Of a DNA stretch of 64,000 nt, positions 17,866-27,700 are shown one piece after another. The notes under the pieces are model-generated. The model made no database searches. It worked only from the letters and a program-made list of their open reading frames with translations, and was not told the origin of the DNA. The DNA lies in assembly GCF_048820895.1 (NCBI RefSeq), contig NZ_JBMERQ010000014.1, positions 4,291-68,290 on the forward strand. The letters run 5' to 3'. Made by a program: the position numbers and the translations under genes. The DNA is from Cribrihabitans_A neustonicus. GTDB lineage: Bacteria; Pseudomonadota; Alphaproteobacteria; Rhodobacterales; Rhodobacteraceae. Numbering within the stretch: the stretch's first letter is position 1; every line of letters begins with the position of its first letter.

Positions 17866-18960
17866 TCAATCTTCTTCCAGGGCACGGAAGAATGCGGCGA
17901 TCGCGTCTTCCAGTTTGTGCCGTTCGATCTCCGAAAAGTCCCGGTCCATCGCCATCTCGATCTTGCCGTCGCGGGCCTGGCAGCGGACTGTCCCCGCGGG
18001 GACAGTGCAGCGAAGCGTGGTTTTCGCGACACCCGGCCGGGGCACCCCGGCCGGTTTGACGGCGGGTCCAGGGCGGTCATCGGCAAAGCGCCGCAAAAGC
18101 GCCAGTTCGGCCTCGGCCGTGGCCGGACGCTCGCGCTCCAGCATCATCCGTAGTGTTTCAGCCGCGGCCTCGTTTTCGCTTAGGCGCTTGCGCACCTCCA
18201 ACCCCAGTGCCCGCGGGATCGTTTCGGAAAAGGTAAGCAACCCCTGGGTAGCCTCCAGAACCGTGGCAAAATGCCTGATATAGACCCGCTTCTGCCGCCC
18301 GGCGGACGCGTAGAGCACGTTCACCGCTGCTTCCACATCCTCTGCGCCGGTGGCTTCGTCCAAGGCGTAGTTCAGAGCCAGCTGGGCCATTTCGGCAAAA
18401 GAAATGTCGCGCCGAACCAGGTTTTCATCGACCATACGCCGGTATAGCCCCTGCAGAGTTTCCCCGCGCGCCACGAGGCCGGCCGGGATCTCGGCATAGC
18501 GCTCATCGCCGGTTTCCTCGTGCAGCTCGCGGTAAGCCTGAAAGCGGCGGAACCCCTGTACCAGCTCATAGCCGGTCTCCGTCTCCTCGACCCGGATCGG
18601 ATTGGAGAGGCCAACCGCCTTGATCGACTCCTTCAGCTCTTCCAGGTCCGGATCACGGGTGGCAGAACGGTCGCGGATGAGCTTCTCCATCGATATCTTG
18701 CCGAGCGGGATGCGATCGACCACCAGCCCCAGCTTTTTCAGCCGCACGAACTCATGCGCCAGCCGGTCGTTCTCGGCACGGATGTTCTGCTCGGCTTGGG
18801 CCCGGGCGCGCAGGGCGCCGGCATTTTCCGAAATCGCTGTGGCCATCGGGCCGCGGCGGCTCTCGCCTGGTTTCTCTTCCGCTTCCGGCGTCTTTGTCCC
18901 CGCAGGGACAGGAGCGGGATCAGCGGGGAAGTTAACGTCGAAGACCCTGCGCTTCCTCAT
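17866..18960 (-). CDS. parB: plasmid partition protein ParB/RepB type
   Basis: 364 residues. The N-terminal nuclease-like ParB domain (about 75-175) has the segments LEELKESIKAVGLSNPIRVEE and GYELVQGFRRFQAYREL, the latter equivalent to the ParB GERRxxA arginine patch. A helix-turn-helix region follows (about 190-260). It should bind the local palindromes and load partition complexes for the ParA partner. It overlaps parA by ATGA-type coupling. Two partition palindromes lie inside this coding sequence (17987-18006 and 18895-18910), encoding Val-Pro-Ala-Gly-Thr in both cases. The Val/Pro-rich N-terminus and a C-terminal segment near 310-325 therefore coincide with DNA sites. Confidence 0.9.
   Translation of the reverse strand: MRKRRVFDVNFPADPAPVPAGTKTPEAEEKPGESRRGPMATAISENAGALRARAQAEQNIRAENDRLAHEFVRLKKLGLVVDRIPLGKISMEKLIRDRSATRDPDLEELKESIKAVGLSNPIRVEETETGYELVQGFRRFQAYRELHEETGDERYAEIPAGLVARGETLQGLYRRMVDENLVRRDISFAEMAQLALNYALDEATGAEDVEAAVNVLYASAGRQKRVYIRHFATVLEATQGLLTFSETIPRALGLEVRKRLSENEAAAETLRMMLERERPATAEAELALLRRFADDRPGPAVKPAGVPRPGVAKTTLRCTVPAGTVRCQARDGKIEMAMDRDFSEIERHKLEDAIAAFFRALEED
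17987..18006. repeat. parS-like palindrome, copy 2 (within parB)
   Basis: The core TGTCCCCGCGGGGACA is extended by matching AC and GT on the two sides, giving a perfect 20-bp palindrome inside the 3' part of parB. Confidence 0.72.
18895..18910. repeat. parS-like palindrome, copy 3 (within parB, one mismatch)
   Basis: TGTCCCCGCAGGGACA, the 16-bp core with a single G-to-A change, in the 5' part of parB. Confidence 0.6.
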
Positions 18961-20261
18961 GCCTCATCCTCCAGATTGTCCCAAGCTTCGAGCGCGTAGG
19001 CCTTGAACTCGTCATACGCCTGGTCGAAGGAAGCCCGCGCCCGCCGCCAGGTTTCCCGTGTCATATCGCGGTAGTCGATCTCGTAAATCGAGCTGAGGAA
19101 GCGGCCGGATTGCTCCACCGCTCGGGTCATCTCGATCGGGTGCTCGGTCATCCTGCCTTCGAAGACCTTCATAAAGGCCGAGCGCATTGCCCGGTGCAGG
19201 TCGTTGCCGGACTCGTAGCGCGTGAGCAGGAAGCGGACGTCCTGGAAGACCTTGGGCAGCGCGAATGTCCCCGCGGGGACAACGCCGTTGAAAGCGGAGA
19301 GATCCTCCAGCGCTTCGGAGAGCTGGCCGATGAAGGAGGTTGTGGAGTCGTATTCCCAGTAACCTGGGCCAGAGGGGATATAGAGCATATCGGCGGCAAA
19401 GACCGCGTTCATCGACTGGTAGCCGATAGCGGGCGGGCAATCGAAGATCATCAGGTCATAGTCTTCCGCCGGCAGCTGGTCGAGGTAGCGGGAGACTGCA
19501 GCGAAGAAAGACCACTCCGGGTTCAGGTGCCGGTACTGGGCGGAGGCAAACTCAACAAAGGCGGCGTTCGCACAGCTTGGAATCAGATCGATGGTAGGCC
19601 AGGAAGTGGATTTCACGAAGTCGCTCACCCGCAGATCCTGTAGTCCCATGCCGGTGATGGCTTCGGGCAGCTGGCGTTGAGGCAGGGCGGCGCCGGATTC
19701 CGCGCCGCGCAGCCCGGCATTCATCCGCTCCGTCTCCCTCACCAAGTCACGTGCCATGATGCCCCACACGGTGTAATCCTCCGTCACGTCGCTGAGGCCC
19801 ATCGAGTGCGACAGCGTTGCCTGCGGATCGAAGTCGACACAGAGCACCCGGTAGCCGTCGAGGGCCGCGGCATGGGCGAAGTGCAGCGCCACGGTCGACT
19901 TGCCGGCGCCGCCTTTGAAGTTGGAGATCGCCACTCTCAGTGCGCGCTTGTTGGCGGGGCGTTTCGGCAGCAGGGATTTGCGGTTGATCTTGATGCGGCG
20001 GCGCAGCTCGTTGATCTCGTCCAGCGAATACCAGCGCTGGCGGCCGTCTTCCTCCACATGGCCCTGCGGCAGCGAGGGATCAGTGGAGAGCCGGCCGCGC
20101 AGGGTTGACTGGTTGACGCGGAAGATCAGCTCGGCGACCTCCCAGGAGGAGAAGCGTCGCAGCGTCTTTTCCATTTCGGGCGAGAAAGTCTGCTGGCGGA
20201 TCCAACTCTGCATCTTGAGCGATTGCGCCTGCATCTTGGACAGGTCTTCATGGGTAAACAT
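18957..20261 (-). CDS. parA: plasmid partition ATPase ParA/RepA type
   Basis: 434 residues. The N-terminal ~115 residues carry a MerR-like helix-turn-helix (SSWEVAELIFRVNQSTLRGR ... QRWYSLDEINEL), as in type Ia plasmid ParA proteins that also repress their own promoter. The ATPase domain has the deviant Walker A FKGGAGKST, then VLCVDFDPQATLS and DLMIFDCPPAIGYQS. The ATG at 20261 with GAGGAG upstream was chosen; the longer frame reads through the likely promoter. With ParB and the palindromes it partitions the replicon. One palindrome copy lies in the gene (19266-19281), one upstream (20407-20422). Confidence 0.92.
   Translation of the reverse strand: MFTHEDLSKMQAQSLKMQSWIRQQTFSPEMEKTLRRFSSWEVAELIFRVNQSTLRGRLSTDPSLPQGHVEEDGRQRWYSLDEINELRRRIKINRKSLLPKRPANKRALRVAISNFKGGAGKSTVALHFAHAAALDGYRVLCVDFDPQATLSHSMGLSDVTEDYTVWGIMARDLVRETERMNAGLRGAESGAALPQRQLPEAITGMGLQDLRVSDFVKSTSWPTIDLIPSCANAAFVEFASAQYRHLNPEWSFFAAVSRYLDQLPAEDYDLMIFDCPPAIGYQSMNAVFAADMLYIPSGPGYWEYDSTTSFIGQLSEALEDLSAFNGVVPAGTFALPKVFQDVRFLLTRYESGNDLHRAMRSAFMKVFEGRMTEHPIEMTRAVEQSGRFLSSIYEIDYRDMTRETWRRARASFDQAYDEFKAYALEAWDNLEDEA
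19266..19281. repeat. parS-like palindrome, copy 4 (within parA)
   Basis: TGTCCCCGCGGGGACA, perfect 16-bp palindrome, again encoding Val-Pro-Ala-Gly-Thr in the parA reading frame. Confidence 0.7.
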
Positions 20262-20406
20262 CACTGCTCCTCGGTCTGCGCGTATATTTATACGGTGTCT
20301 TTTGTTCTTGGCAGCGCCCGGCCAGCGGACGCAAATACGGCCTCGAAATCCATCTACGCGGAATTTGCAAAAAACGCAAAACCTAATATCGTGGGAAAGA
20401 ACGTCC

Positions 20407-20422
20407 TGTCCCCGCGGGGACA
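20407..20422. repeat. parS-like palindrome, copy 5 (upstream of parA)
   Basis: TGTCCCCGCGGGGACA, perfect 16-bp palindrome, 146 bp upstream of the parA start in the region shared with the replication initiator. It could serve both partition and autoregulation. Confidence 0.72.
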
Positions 20423-20830
20423 CAGGGGCGCAAAACCCCGGGAATCAAGGGGATCCGCGATTCGGCTCCGTGACAAAGGATCGAGCGGCGCACAGCGCTG
20501 ACCGGACGCTGATATAGCCAGATCTAGGGGGACACCCGGCGGTGAACTACTGCTAATTGGGGGACATTTCCGGGCAATTGGGGGACAGCCTGAATGTCCT
20601 CCAATACCATTGATACCAATTTTTCATTCGAAAAAGGGATTGGGTTTGAAATGAATTGAACCCAGCGCTTGACAGAATCGTCAGTCCGGACGCAAATCGG
20701 ATACACAATTCGAATAGCGTTGAGTTCGGTCCCAGACCGGCCAACGCAAATCCCGGCAAACCAGAACCGGGGAGACTGAGGCAGCATACTCCAGCCCGGC
20801 AGGGCAGGGGAGGCAGAAACGGGGACGGCA
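20423..20830. other. candidate replication origin region
   Basis: Non-coding DNA between the divergent parA and the replication initiator. It has two exact direct repeats AATTGGGGGACA at 20555-20566 and 20576-20587, spaced 21 bp apart (two helical turns), and a third shorter copy AGGGGGACA at 20526-20534. An AT-rich stretch follows at about 20600-20665. Repeats next to AT-rich DNA upstream of an initiator gene is the usual layout of an iteron-type origin. Origin function is inferred. Confidence 0.5.
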
Positions 20831-21514
20831 ATGCTTGCCAGACGGCCTGCGGGACGCAATGCGTCAGCGCTGAAATACGATATCCTCACCGCGCTGGGGG
20901 CTTATGCGCTGGCCGAAGGCAAGCCGGCCGAGAAGCTGGTGCTGCGCTTTCTTACTCTGCTCACCGCCCGCTACAACTGGCAGCGCGACGAACTGGCGGT
21001 CGGCCAGCGCGAGATCGCCCGGCTCTGGCACGTGGACGAGCGCACGGTGAAACGCGAGATGGCAAAGCTGCGCGGCCGCGGCTGGCTCATCGTCAAGCGC
21101 CAGGGCGCGCGGGGACGAGTGACCGAATATGGCATTGATATCGACCGTCTCCTCAACGATACGCAGCCGTCCTGGAGTGCAGTGGGCCCCGATTTTCAGC
21201 ACCGGATGCAAGGCGCCGAGGAGCCCGCACCCAATGTGGTCCCGCTGCGCCCCGGAACCACACCGGCAGCGCCAGATGTCTCCGATGGCAGCGAGTGGAG
21301 CCTGGCGAAGGCCGTGCTGCACGCGGAAGACCCGGCCAACTATGCTTCGTGGATCCAGGGGCTTGCGCGCGACAGCAGGGCAGGGGGGCGGCTGACGCTG
21401 AAGGCGCCGAGCCGTTTCCATGCCAATTACGTCGCCGCGCATCTGACCCAGCGCCTGCTGGCCGCCTGCCGCGACGTGGACCCGGATGTCTCTGCCGTGG
21501 TGGTGGTGGCCTAG
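20831..21514 (+). CDS. DnaA-like plasmid replication initiator
   Basis: 227 residues. A winged helix-turn-helix (about 45-105: QREIARLWHVDERTVKREM and GWLIVKRQGARGR) is followed by a linker and a C-terminal domain (about 155-225) whose WSLAKAVLHAEDPANYASWI and LTLKAPSRFHANYV patterns match DnaA domain I. This arrangement is that of the DnaA-like replicases described for Rhodobacterales plasmids; no AAA+ ATPase domain is present, unlike chromosomal DnaA. It is divergent from parAB, the standard layout of this plasmid type, and probably binds repeats in the region just upstream. Confidence 0.82.
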   Translation: MLARRPAGRNASALKYDILTALGAYALAEGKPAEKLVLRFLTLLTARYNWQRDELAVGQREIARLWHVDERTVKREMAKLRGRGWLIVKRQGARGRVTEYGIDIDRLLNDTQPSWSAVGPDFQHRMQGAEEPAPNVVPLRPGTTPAAPDVSDGSEWSLAKAVLHAEDPANYASWIQGLARDSRAGGRLTLKAPSRFHANYVAAHLTQRLLAACRDVDPDVSAVVVVA

Positions 21515-21597
21515 CCGGCACGGGTTGAATCCGCGGGCGCCAAGGATTTATTAGCCACTGCGGGGGTTTGCCCTCGGAAGGAACAGGAGCAGCCCGG

Positions 21598-22872
21598 ATG
21601 AGCCGCGCACAGGAACGGATTTGCATCATCGGCCTTGGCTATGTCGGGCTGCCGCTGGCGGCGGCCTTCGGGCAGCACCGCCCTGTGGTGGGCTACGACA
21701 TCAGCCCGGATCGGGTCGCGGAATTGCGTGCGGGCCAGGATCGCACCCGGGAGCTCGGCGCTGAAGAACTGGCCGCGGCTCGGCATCTGAGATTTACCTT
21801 CGACCCGGAGGAGATCGCCGGTTGCAGCATCTACATCGTCACCGTCCCAACGCCCGTCGATGCCAACCACCGCCCGGATCTCGCGCCGCTGGTCTCGGCT
21901 TCGGAGATCGTCGGAGACGCGCTGAAGCCGGGTGACCTGGTGATCTACGAATCCACGGTCTACCCCGGCGCCACGGAGGAAGACTGCGTGCCGGTGCTGG
22001 AGGCGCGCTCCGGGCTCACCTTCAACCGCGACTTCTTTGTTGGCTACAGCCCCGAGCGGATCAACCCCGGCGACAAGTCGCGTCGGTTGAAGGATATCGT
22101 GAAGATCACCTCTGGCTCGACACCTGAAACGGCGGAACGGGTTGATGCACTCTACCGCGAAGTGGTGGCGGCCGGCACCCACAAGGCCGAGAGCATCCGT
22201 GTGGCCGAGGCGGCGAAGGTGATCGAGAACAGCCAGCGCGACATCAACATCGCGCTGGTCAACGAGCTTGCAAAAATCTTCAACCGCATGGGGCTGGACA
22301 CCGAGGCTGTGCTGCGCGCGGCGGGCACCAAGTGGAACTTCCTGCCGTTCCGGCCCGGGCTGGTCGGCGGGCACTGCATCGGAGTCGACCCCTATTACCT
22401 TACTCATAAGGCTGAGCAGCTGGGCTATCACCCGGAGATTCTTCTGGCCGGGCGGCGGCTTAACGACGGCATGGGCGCCTATGTGGCCGGAGAGATGGTA
22501 AAGGGGATGCTGAAGCGCGGGCTGGCGCTTCAGAGCGCACGCGTGCTGGTGATGGGCCTGACGTTCAAGGAGAACTGCCCCGATCTGCGCAATACCCGCG
22601 TAATCGACGTCGTGCGCGGGCTTGAGGACTACGGGCTTATTGTCGATGTGCACGATCCCCTCGCCGATCCGGCCGCGGCTCAAGCAGAGTACGGGCTGCC
22701 TCTGACGGCAGAGCCGGGGCAGGGGGCCTATGCCGGGGTGGTTCTGGCAGTGGCGCACGATGAATTCCGGCAGATGGGCGCGGAAACCATCCGCGGGTTC
22801 GGGTTGGAAGGCGCAGTGCTCTATGACCTGAAGTATGTGTTGGCGGCCGAAGAGTCGGACCTGCGGCTGTGA
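21598..22872 (+). CDS. nucleotide-sugar (UDP-sugar) 6-dehydrogenase
   Basis: 424 residues of the UDP-glucose/GDP-mannose dehydrogenase family. The N-terminal NAD-binding motif is IIGLGYVGLPLA, the central domain has AEAAKVIENSQRDINIAL and the catalytic cysteine is in VGGHCIGVDPYYL. The pattern is closest to the TviB/WbpA/WbpO group that oxidises UDP-N-acetylhexosamines to uronic acids for O-antigen or capsule. The ATG at 21598 has AGGAG upstream and starts at the NAD-fold; an earlier TTG was rejected. No other polysaccharide genes are adjacent, so the pathway is uncertain. It follows the replication module, where extra cargo genes are common. Confidence 0.85.
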   Translation: MSRAQERICIIGLGYVGLPLAAAFGQHRPVVGYDISPDRVAELRAGQDRTRELGAEELAAARHLRFTFDPEEIAGCSIYIVTVPTPVDANHRPDLAPLVSASEIVGDALKPGDLVIYESTVYPGATEEDCVPVLEARSGLTFNRDFFVGYSPERINPGDKSRRLKDIVKITSGSTPETAERVDALYREVVAAGTHKAESIRVAEAAKVIENSQRDINIALVNELAKIFNRMGLDTEAVLRAAGTKWNFLPFRPGLVGGHCIGVDPYYLTHKAEQLGYHPEILLAGRRLNDGMGAYVAGEMVKGMLKRGLALQSARVLVMGLTFKENCPDLRNTRVIDVVRGLEDYGLIVDVHDPLADPAAAQAEYGLPLTAEPGQGAYAGVVLAVAHDEFRQMGAETIRGFGLEGAVLYDLKYVLAAEESDLRL

Positions 22873-23019
22873 TGGCGGGCAAAGTGCCAGATTATGACCG
22901 CGGTGAGGCGCCGCGGCAGTAGAGGTGCCGCGTGCTATCCGCAAACGCCCTTTCTTGGCTGCACCCTTGCGCTAGGCTGAGTGGTGCCGGCATCGACGCC
23001 GGGCAGAGAGGGAAGGAAA

Positions 23020-23454
23020 ATGAGCGACGTTCTTGAAGGCCGCTGTCTTTGCGGCAGCGTGACAATCCGCGTCCAAGGTGCGCATGATCCGCGGCCGGGG
23101 GCCTGCCACTGCCGCATGTGCCAGCGGTGGACCGGGGGGCTTTTTCTCTGTTTCGAGGCCGAGGGCGAAGCGGTGACAGTAGAAGGGCCGGTGACACTTT
23201 ATAAGTCGAGCGAGTTTGCCGAACGCGCCTTCTGCGGCAAATGCGGTTCCCACCTTTGGATGCGGACATTGAAGGGGGAAAACCCCGGTTACGACCTGAT
23301 GCCCGGAATGTTCAGCGAGTCCCTTGATTGGCCGATGCGCTCGGAGATCTATATCGACCGTGCGCTGGCTGCGGTACGGCTGGCAGGGGATCACAAGCGC
23401 GCCACCCGAGCCGAATACGAGGCAAAGAACCTGCACGTCGAGGGGGATGGCTGA
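23020..23454 (+). CDS. GFA-family zinc-binding protein
   Basis: 144 residues of the glutathione-dependent formaldehyde-activating enzyme (GFA) family. Cysteines are in GRCLCGSV, ACHCRMCQRWTGG and FCGKCGSHLW, the usual zinc-binding positions. The start at 23020 has GGAAGG about four bases upstream. Members of this family are mostly of unknown substrate; a role in formaldehyde metabolism is not established here. It stands alone between the nucleotide-sugar dehydrogenase and a convergent RpiR regulator. Confidence 0.82.
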   Translation: MSDVLEGRCLCGSVTIRVQGAHDPRPGACHCRMCQRWTGGLFLCFEAEGEAVTVEGPVTLYKSSEFAERAFCGKCGSHLWMRTLKGENPGYDLMPGMFSESLDWPMRSEIYIDRALAAVRLAGDHKRATRAEYEAKNLHVEGDG

Positions 23455-23512
23455 CGCGGTCGCCGAGACGCGGAGCCGGGCGCGCGGCTGCGCCTGGATT
23501 TGGCGCCCTGAG

Positions 23513-24424
23513 CTATCCGCCTACCCGCGGAAGCTTGGGGCCGCTCCAATATGCGCCGCTGTCCTGGCGTAGCGCGTCATATGCGGCGATGCGGCGGCGG
23601 GCCTCATCCCCGCCTGCCTCGATCAGATGGGTCAGCAAGCATTCCAGCACCGCCATCGCCCCGCCGATCGCGCCGAAAGGATGCAGCGAATTCGCCGCCA
23701 CCGCCAGCACGTGATCGCAGCGGATGCCCGGCGCGATCACTTCGCTGTCGGAAATCAGGATTACCCTGGCGCCGCGCTCCGCGGCAAGCCGCAGCGCCTG
23801 GATCGTGCCGGCGGAGTAGGGGGCAAAGGTCAGCGCGATCAGGCAGTCCTCGGGGCCGATGTCCAGAAGATCGTCCAGCGCGGCGCCCATGTGGCGCGGC
23901 ACCAATTCCAGGGCGGGCAGCGCCATTCGCCCGACATAGTGGAAATAGTAGGCGAGCGCGTAGGAGGATCGGCTCGCAGTCACAAAGCAGCGCCGCGCCG
24001 AGGTGAGCGCGGCGACAATCGCTTCGGTGCGCGCCGCTGTCATCAGCCGCAACGAGCGTGAGGTGATGTTGAGCTGGTTGCGCGCCGCCGCCGCCTGCAG
24101 CGCCCCCGCCGGGCCTTCGCTGCCCAAGCGGTCCAGCCAGTCCTGGCCAAGCTCTGCCTCGCGCTGGGTGGTCAGCGCCGCGCGGAAGGGGGCGCGGAAG
24201 GCCTCGAATGTGTCAAAGCCGAGGTGCTGGGCAAGGCGCACGAAACCGTTGGCGCTGATGCCGGTTTTTTGCGCTGAAGTGCGCACGGGATCGAGGCCGA
24301 AGTCGCCGGGGTTGTCGATCACGTATTTCGCCGCCGCCTTCAACTTGGGCGGCAGCGCGTCCATCTGCGCCTTCAGGTGCTGGATCAGTCGGGCGGGCTG
24401 CTTGGGGTCAAGATGCGGGTCCAT
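23513..24424 (-). CDS. RpiR/MurR-family transcriptional regulator
   Basis: 303 residues. The N-terminal RpiR helix-turn-helix (about 20-90) includes LPPKLKAAAKYVIDNPGDFGL and TGISANGFVRLAQHLGFDTFEAFR. The C-terminal SIS domain (about 130-280) has AARRCFVTASRSSYALA-like and VILISDSEVIAPG segments for binding a phosphosugar-like ligand. It probably regulates nearby or distant sugar or amino-sugar genes; no target operon is adjacent. It is convergent with the GFA gene. Confidence 0.85.
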   Translation of the reverse strand: MDPHLDPKQPARLIQHLKAQMDALPPKLKAAAKYVIDNPGDFGLDPVRTSAQKTGISANGFVRLAQHLGFDTFEAFRAPFRAALTTQREAELGQDWLDRLGSEGPAGALQAAAARNQLNITSRSLRLMTAARTEAIVAALTSARRCFVTASRSSYALAYYFHYVGRMALPALELVPRHMGAALDDLLDIGPEDCLIALTFAPYSAGTIQALRLAAERGARVILISDSEVIAPGIRCDHVLAVAANSLHPFGAIGGAMAVLECLLTHLIEAGGDEARRRIAAYDALRQDSGAYWSGPKLPRVGG

Positions 24425-24613
24425 GTGCGCATCAGAGCAGACGTCCGAAAAATGGCAAGGGCAGAACGGATGTTATCCTCCCGGAACAGCCATCGGATCC
24501 TGCCGGGCGTGCGGAACGCGGGCGAAATTTGAGCGGGGCAGCGATTGCGGCGCAGAGCGCTGAGTCGTGCAGCGGGATACTGCAAGTCGGCTTCCCGGGG
24601 GGAGGACCGGACG

Positions 24614-24636
24614 CCGCCCGGCCTGCGGCCGGGCGG
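24614..24636. terminator. strong GC hairpin downstream of the giant fusion gene
   Basis: CCGCCCGGCC and GGCCGGGCGG form a perfect 10-bp stem with a three-base loop, 78 bp after the stop of the minus-strand fusion gene. The expected T-run is missing on the minus strand. The remainder of 24425-24713 shows nothing else. Confidence 0.4.
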
Positions 24637-24713
24637 AAGCTGCCGTTTTGAGAACCGATAAGCGCCAGCTGGCTAACTGTGAGGACAAGTGCTTTCGGCT
24701 GCGTATACCGGAA

Positions 24714-27700
24714 TCACGCGGAGATCACCCTGAGGCCCTTCTCCTCCTGCGGTTCAATCAGGCCATCTTCTCCGACCGTCACCGTCGCGCCGTGGCGAAG
24801 ACTGTCCAGCCCTTTGCAGGCGACCAGCATCAGAATGTCCTTCTCCCGGGCAACAATCGCCATGTGGCTGAGCCAGCCGCCAACTTCGCTCAGCACGGCG
24901 CCGGAGCGCTGGACGTGCGGCAGCCAAGCAGGATTGATCATCCGGCAGACCAGGATATCGCCATCCCGGAAGTCCTCGAAAGCGGCAGGATCGATCCTGC
25001 TTTCGTCTTCCATCCAGAATACCCGCCCGGTCACGCGGCCGCTGCCCGCAACGCAGGTGCCGCCAAAGGCGCCGTCCGCGTCCTCCACCTGAGCACCGAG
25101 CGAGAGCAACTCGCAGTCGCGCAGGGTGAGCGAGACCCCGGAGGGGGCAGAGGGTTTGCGCAGGGCCTCAGTCCGCGCGCGCTCTTCGGCCAGAGCCCGC
25201 AGCTCAGCCGGGGCACACCAATCGCCCGCCAGCATTTCGGAAAAGCTGAGCTGGAACACCAGGTCGCCCAGCCCGCTCTGCTCCCCCAGCGCCAGCACCG
25301 CGCGGCGCAGTTCCGCAACCACCCGCAGCGCCTCGTGTTTGGCCTGCTCCTTGAGGTCCTGAAAGGCGATGGCGATGGCGATCGCGTCGTCGAGTTCCTC
25401 GGGCAAATTGGCTGGAGTAGGCACCGCTCCGATCGGCACCAGTTTGTCTTCCAGCAGGGGTTCCAGTAACGCGGGTGCCTCGCGGTAGCGCGGAATGCTC
25501 AGTTCATAGTCAAAGATAGCCCGGTGCCCCATCAGCCGCATTGCCTTGGCCATCGCGTCCTTGCCTTGGCAAGAGGCCAGCAGGCTGGAGGGCGCATTGG
25601 GCAGTTCGGCATGCATGAGGTGAGCACGCAGCGCCGTATCTCCAGCCGCGGCGGTGCTGGCCTCGCCCATAGTGAACCCGGCCAGGATGTTGATCTTCTC
25701 GGCCTCCAGGTAGATGTCGCGGATGAACATCTCCTTCAGCGTGCCGATAGTCTCCACCAGCTTGTCTTGTGGCAGGGCGGCATAATCTACCGCCTGCCAG
25801 ATCGCCAGCTTGTCCCTCAGCGCAGGGATCACGTTGCTGCGGAACCGGGCGGTCATCGGCCGCGCCTGCTTGCGCATCTGCTTTGCCTTGGCCGCGCTCA
25901 GTTTCAGGGTCATTTTCTGCTTCAGGCCGACGTCTGCATAAGTCTTGCCGAACAGGTTAACCAGGTGGCCGTCACACCCCTCCGGCAAACCGTAGGGCAC
26001 GCCGAGTTCGCGGCAGGCAAGGTCGACGCTGCCGCCGGGAGCCCACAGTTCGCTCATCAGCGAGAAGCTGAGCGGGGTGGGACGGGGCAGGACCTCGGAC
26101 ATCTCGTCCTGCTCCAGGATGACATCGCCCGGGCCGGCGTCGGCGTAGCGGTCCAGCACCTCGCGCCATTCCGCCAGGCGGACCCGCTCGGCGTCGCTGC
26201 CAAGGCTGAGGGTGGTGATGTCACGGCTCTGCACGATCTGGAAGCGCCCTTCGGCATAGGCCCACTCCACGTCTTGCGGGCAGCCGAAAATCTCCTCGAT
26301 GCGCTTGCCGAGCGCGAGCAGCGGCGCCATGTCGAGGGTCTGATCCTGGTCCTCCGCAGCGGGCAGGCCGGTATAGCGGCCAAAGCGCAGGGAGGTGGGC
26401 GTGACGCGGCCGGAAACAAGGTCTTCGCCGCAGCCTTCGACATATTCGATCATGCGCATGCCTGGCGCCATCGGGTCCTGGGTGAACATGACGCCGGCAT
26501 ACTCCGCCGGCACCATTTCCTGCACTACGATGTTGCCCTGACCAGCGCCTTCACTTTCACCCGCATAGCTGGCGGCGCGGGCGGATGTGAAGCTTTCGAC
26601 CACTTCGTCCAACGCCGAGCGCATGGTCTCCCCGGTGACGTCGAGCACGGAGTCAAAGACGCCTGCGAAGCTCTGCCCGGCGCCATCCTCGTTGCTGGCG
26701 GAGCTGCGCACAGCCACTGGCTTGCCGCCCGCCATACGGAAGATGCGGAGCGCAAAGTCTTCCTTTTGCGCGGTGCTCATCGCGGTATAATCCGCAATCG
26801 CATCGGCGCGCAGGATCACCCCGCCCGGCACCGGCAAGCCCGCATTCTTCATCACCGACAAGCGCAGGGCCTTGTTGCCGGCGCCGGCCAGCTCCTCGCT
26901 GCAGCCCATCGGGATCACGCCGCGCGGCAGCTTGGCCAGCTTGCGTTTCTTGGCCCGCGATGCGAGCACGTCACTCAGCTTGCGGTGCAGGCCGGTCACA
27001 TAGGCGCGCTGCACCAGAAGGAGACTCAGGCTGAAGCAAAGATAGGCATTCGCCGCCGCCGAAAGGCTGAATACCATCGCAAACAGCGCCGGCAGGCCGA
27101 GCCCCATCCACAGCTGCTTCTGGCGCCGCGACTTGGCCACCGCCCAGAGCAGGTATACAGCCGCCAGTGCGCAGAACAGAGCCGGCAGGACGAACAGCGG
27201 ATCCGGCGCGCCGAGGTCAGCCATCCACAGGAAGGGCGTCTGCAAGCTTGCGCTCGCCTCCTGCGCGGCGGAAACCCCCAGCATCATCACCGGCAGGAAC
27301 AGAAGCGCGGTGAGGTTCTTCATTGGCGTCAGGCCCTTGTCGGCATAGAACGCCTGCACCGCGCGCGCTTTGCGCACCGGATCATGGGCGAGCTTTGCCT
27401 TCAGGGCCTTCATCTCATCCGCGGTGGCGTTGGTGACGATCTGGTCGCGTTCGGATTTCAGCGCCACCGGCAGCACCAGAAGCCGTGTTGCCAGCGACAG
27501 AGCCAGCAAGCCCAGCAGGATGTGGCTGCGCTCATGCACCCAAAGCAGGCCCGCCGCCAGCGCCGAAATCGCTTGATCCCACAAGGTTGTTTGCTGCTCG
27601 GCCAGCCAGTCCTGCACATGCGGCTTCGGCGCGGGGGCGGCAAAATACTCCCAGGGCAGCGTGTAGCGGCCGCGGAAGTCGATGCCCTTCTCGGTCAATT

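Noticed and set aside
20526..20587. GGGGGACA repeats considered as insertion-sequence ends
   Set aside because: No paired inverted end, target duplication or transposase is nearby; an origin repeat is the simpler reading.
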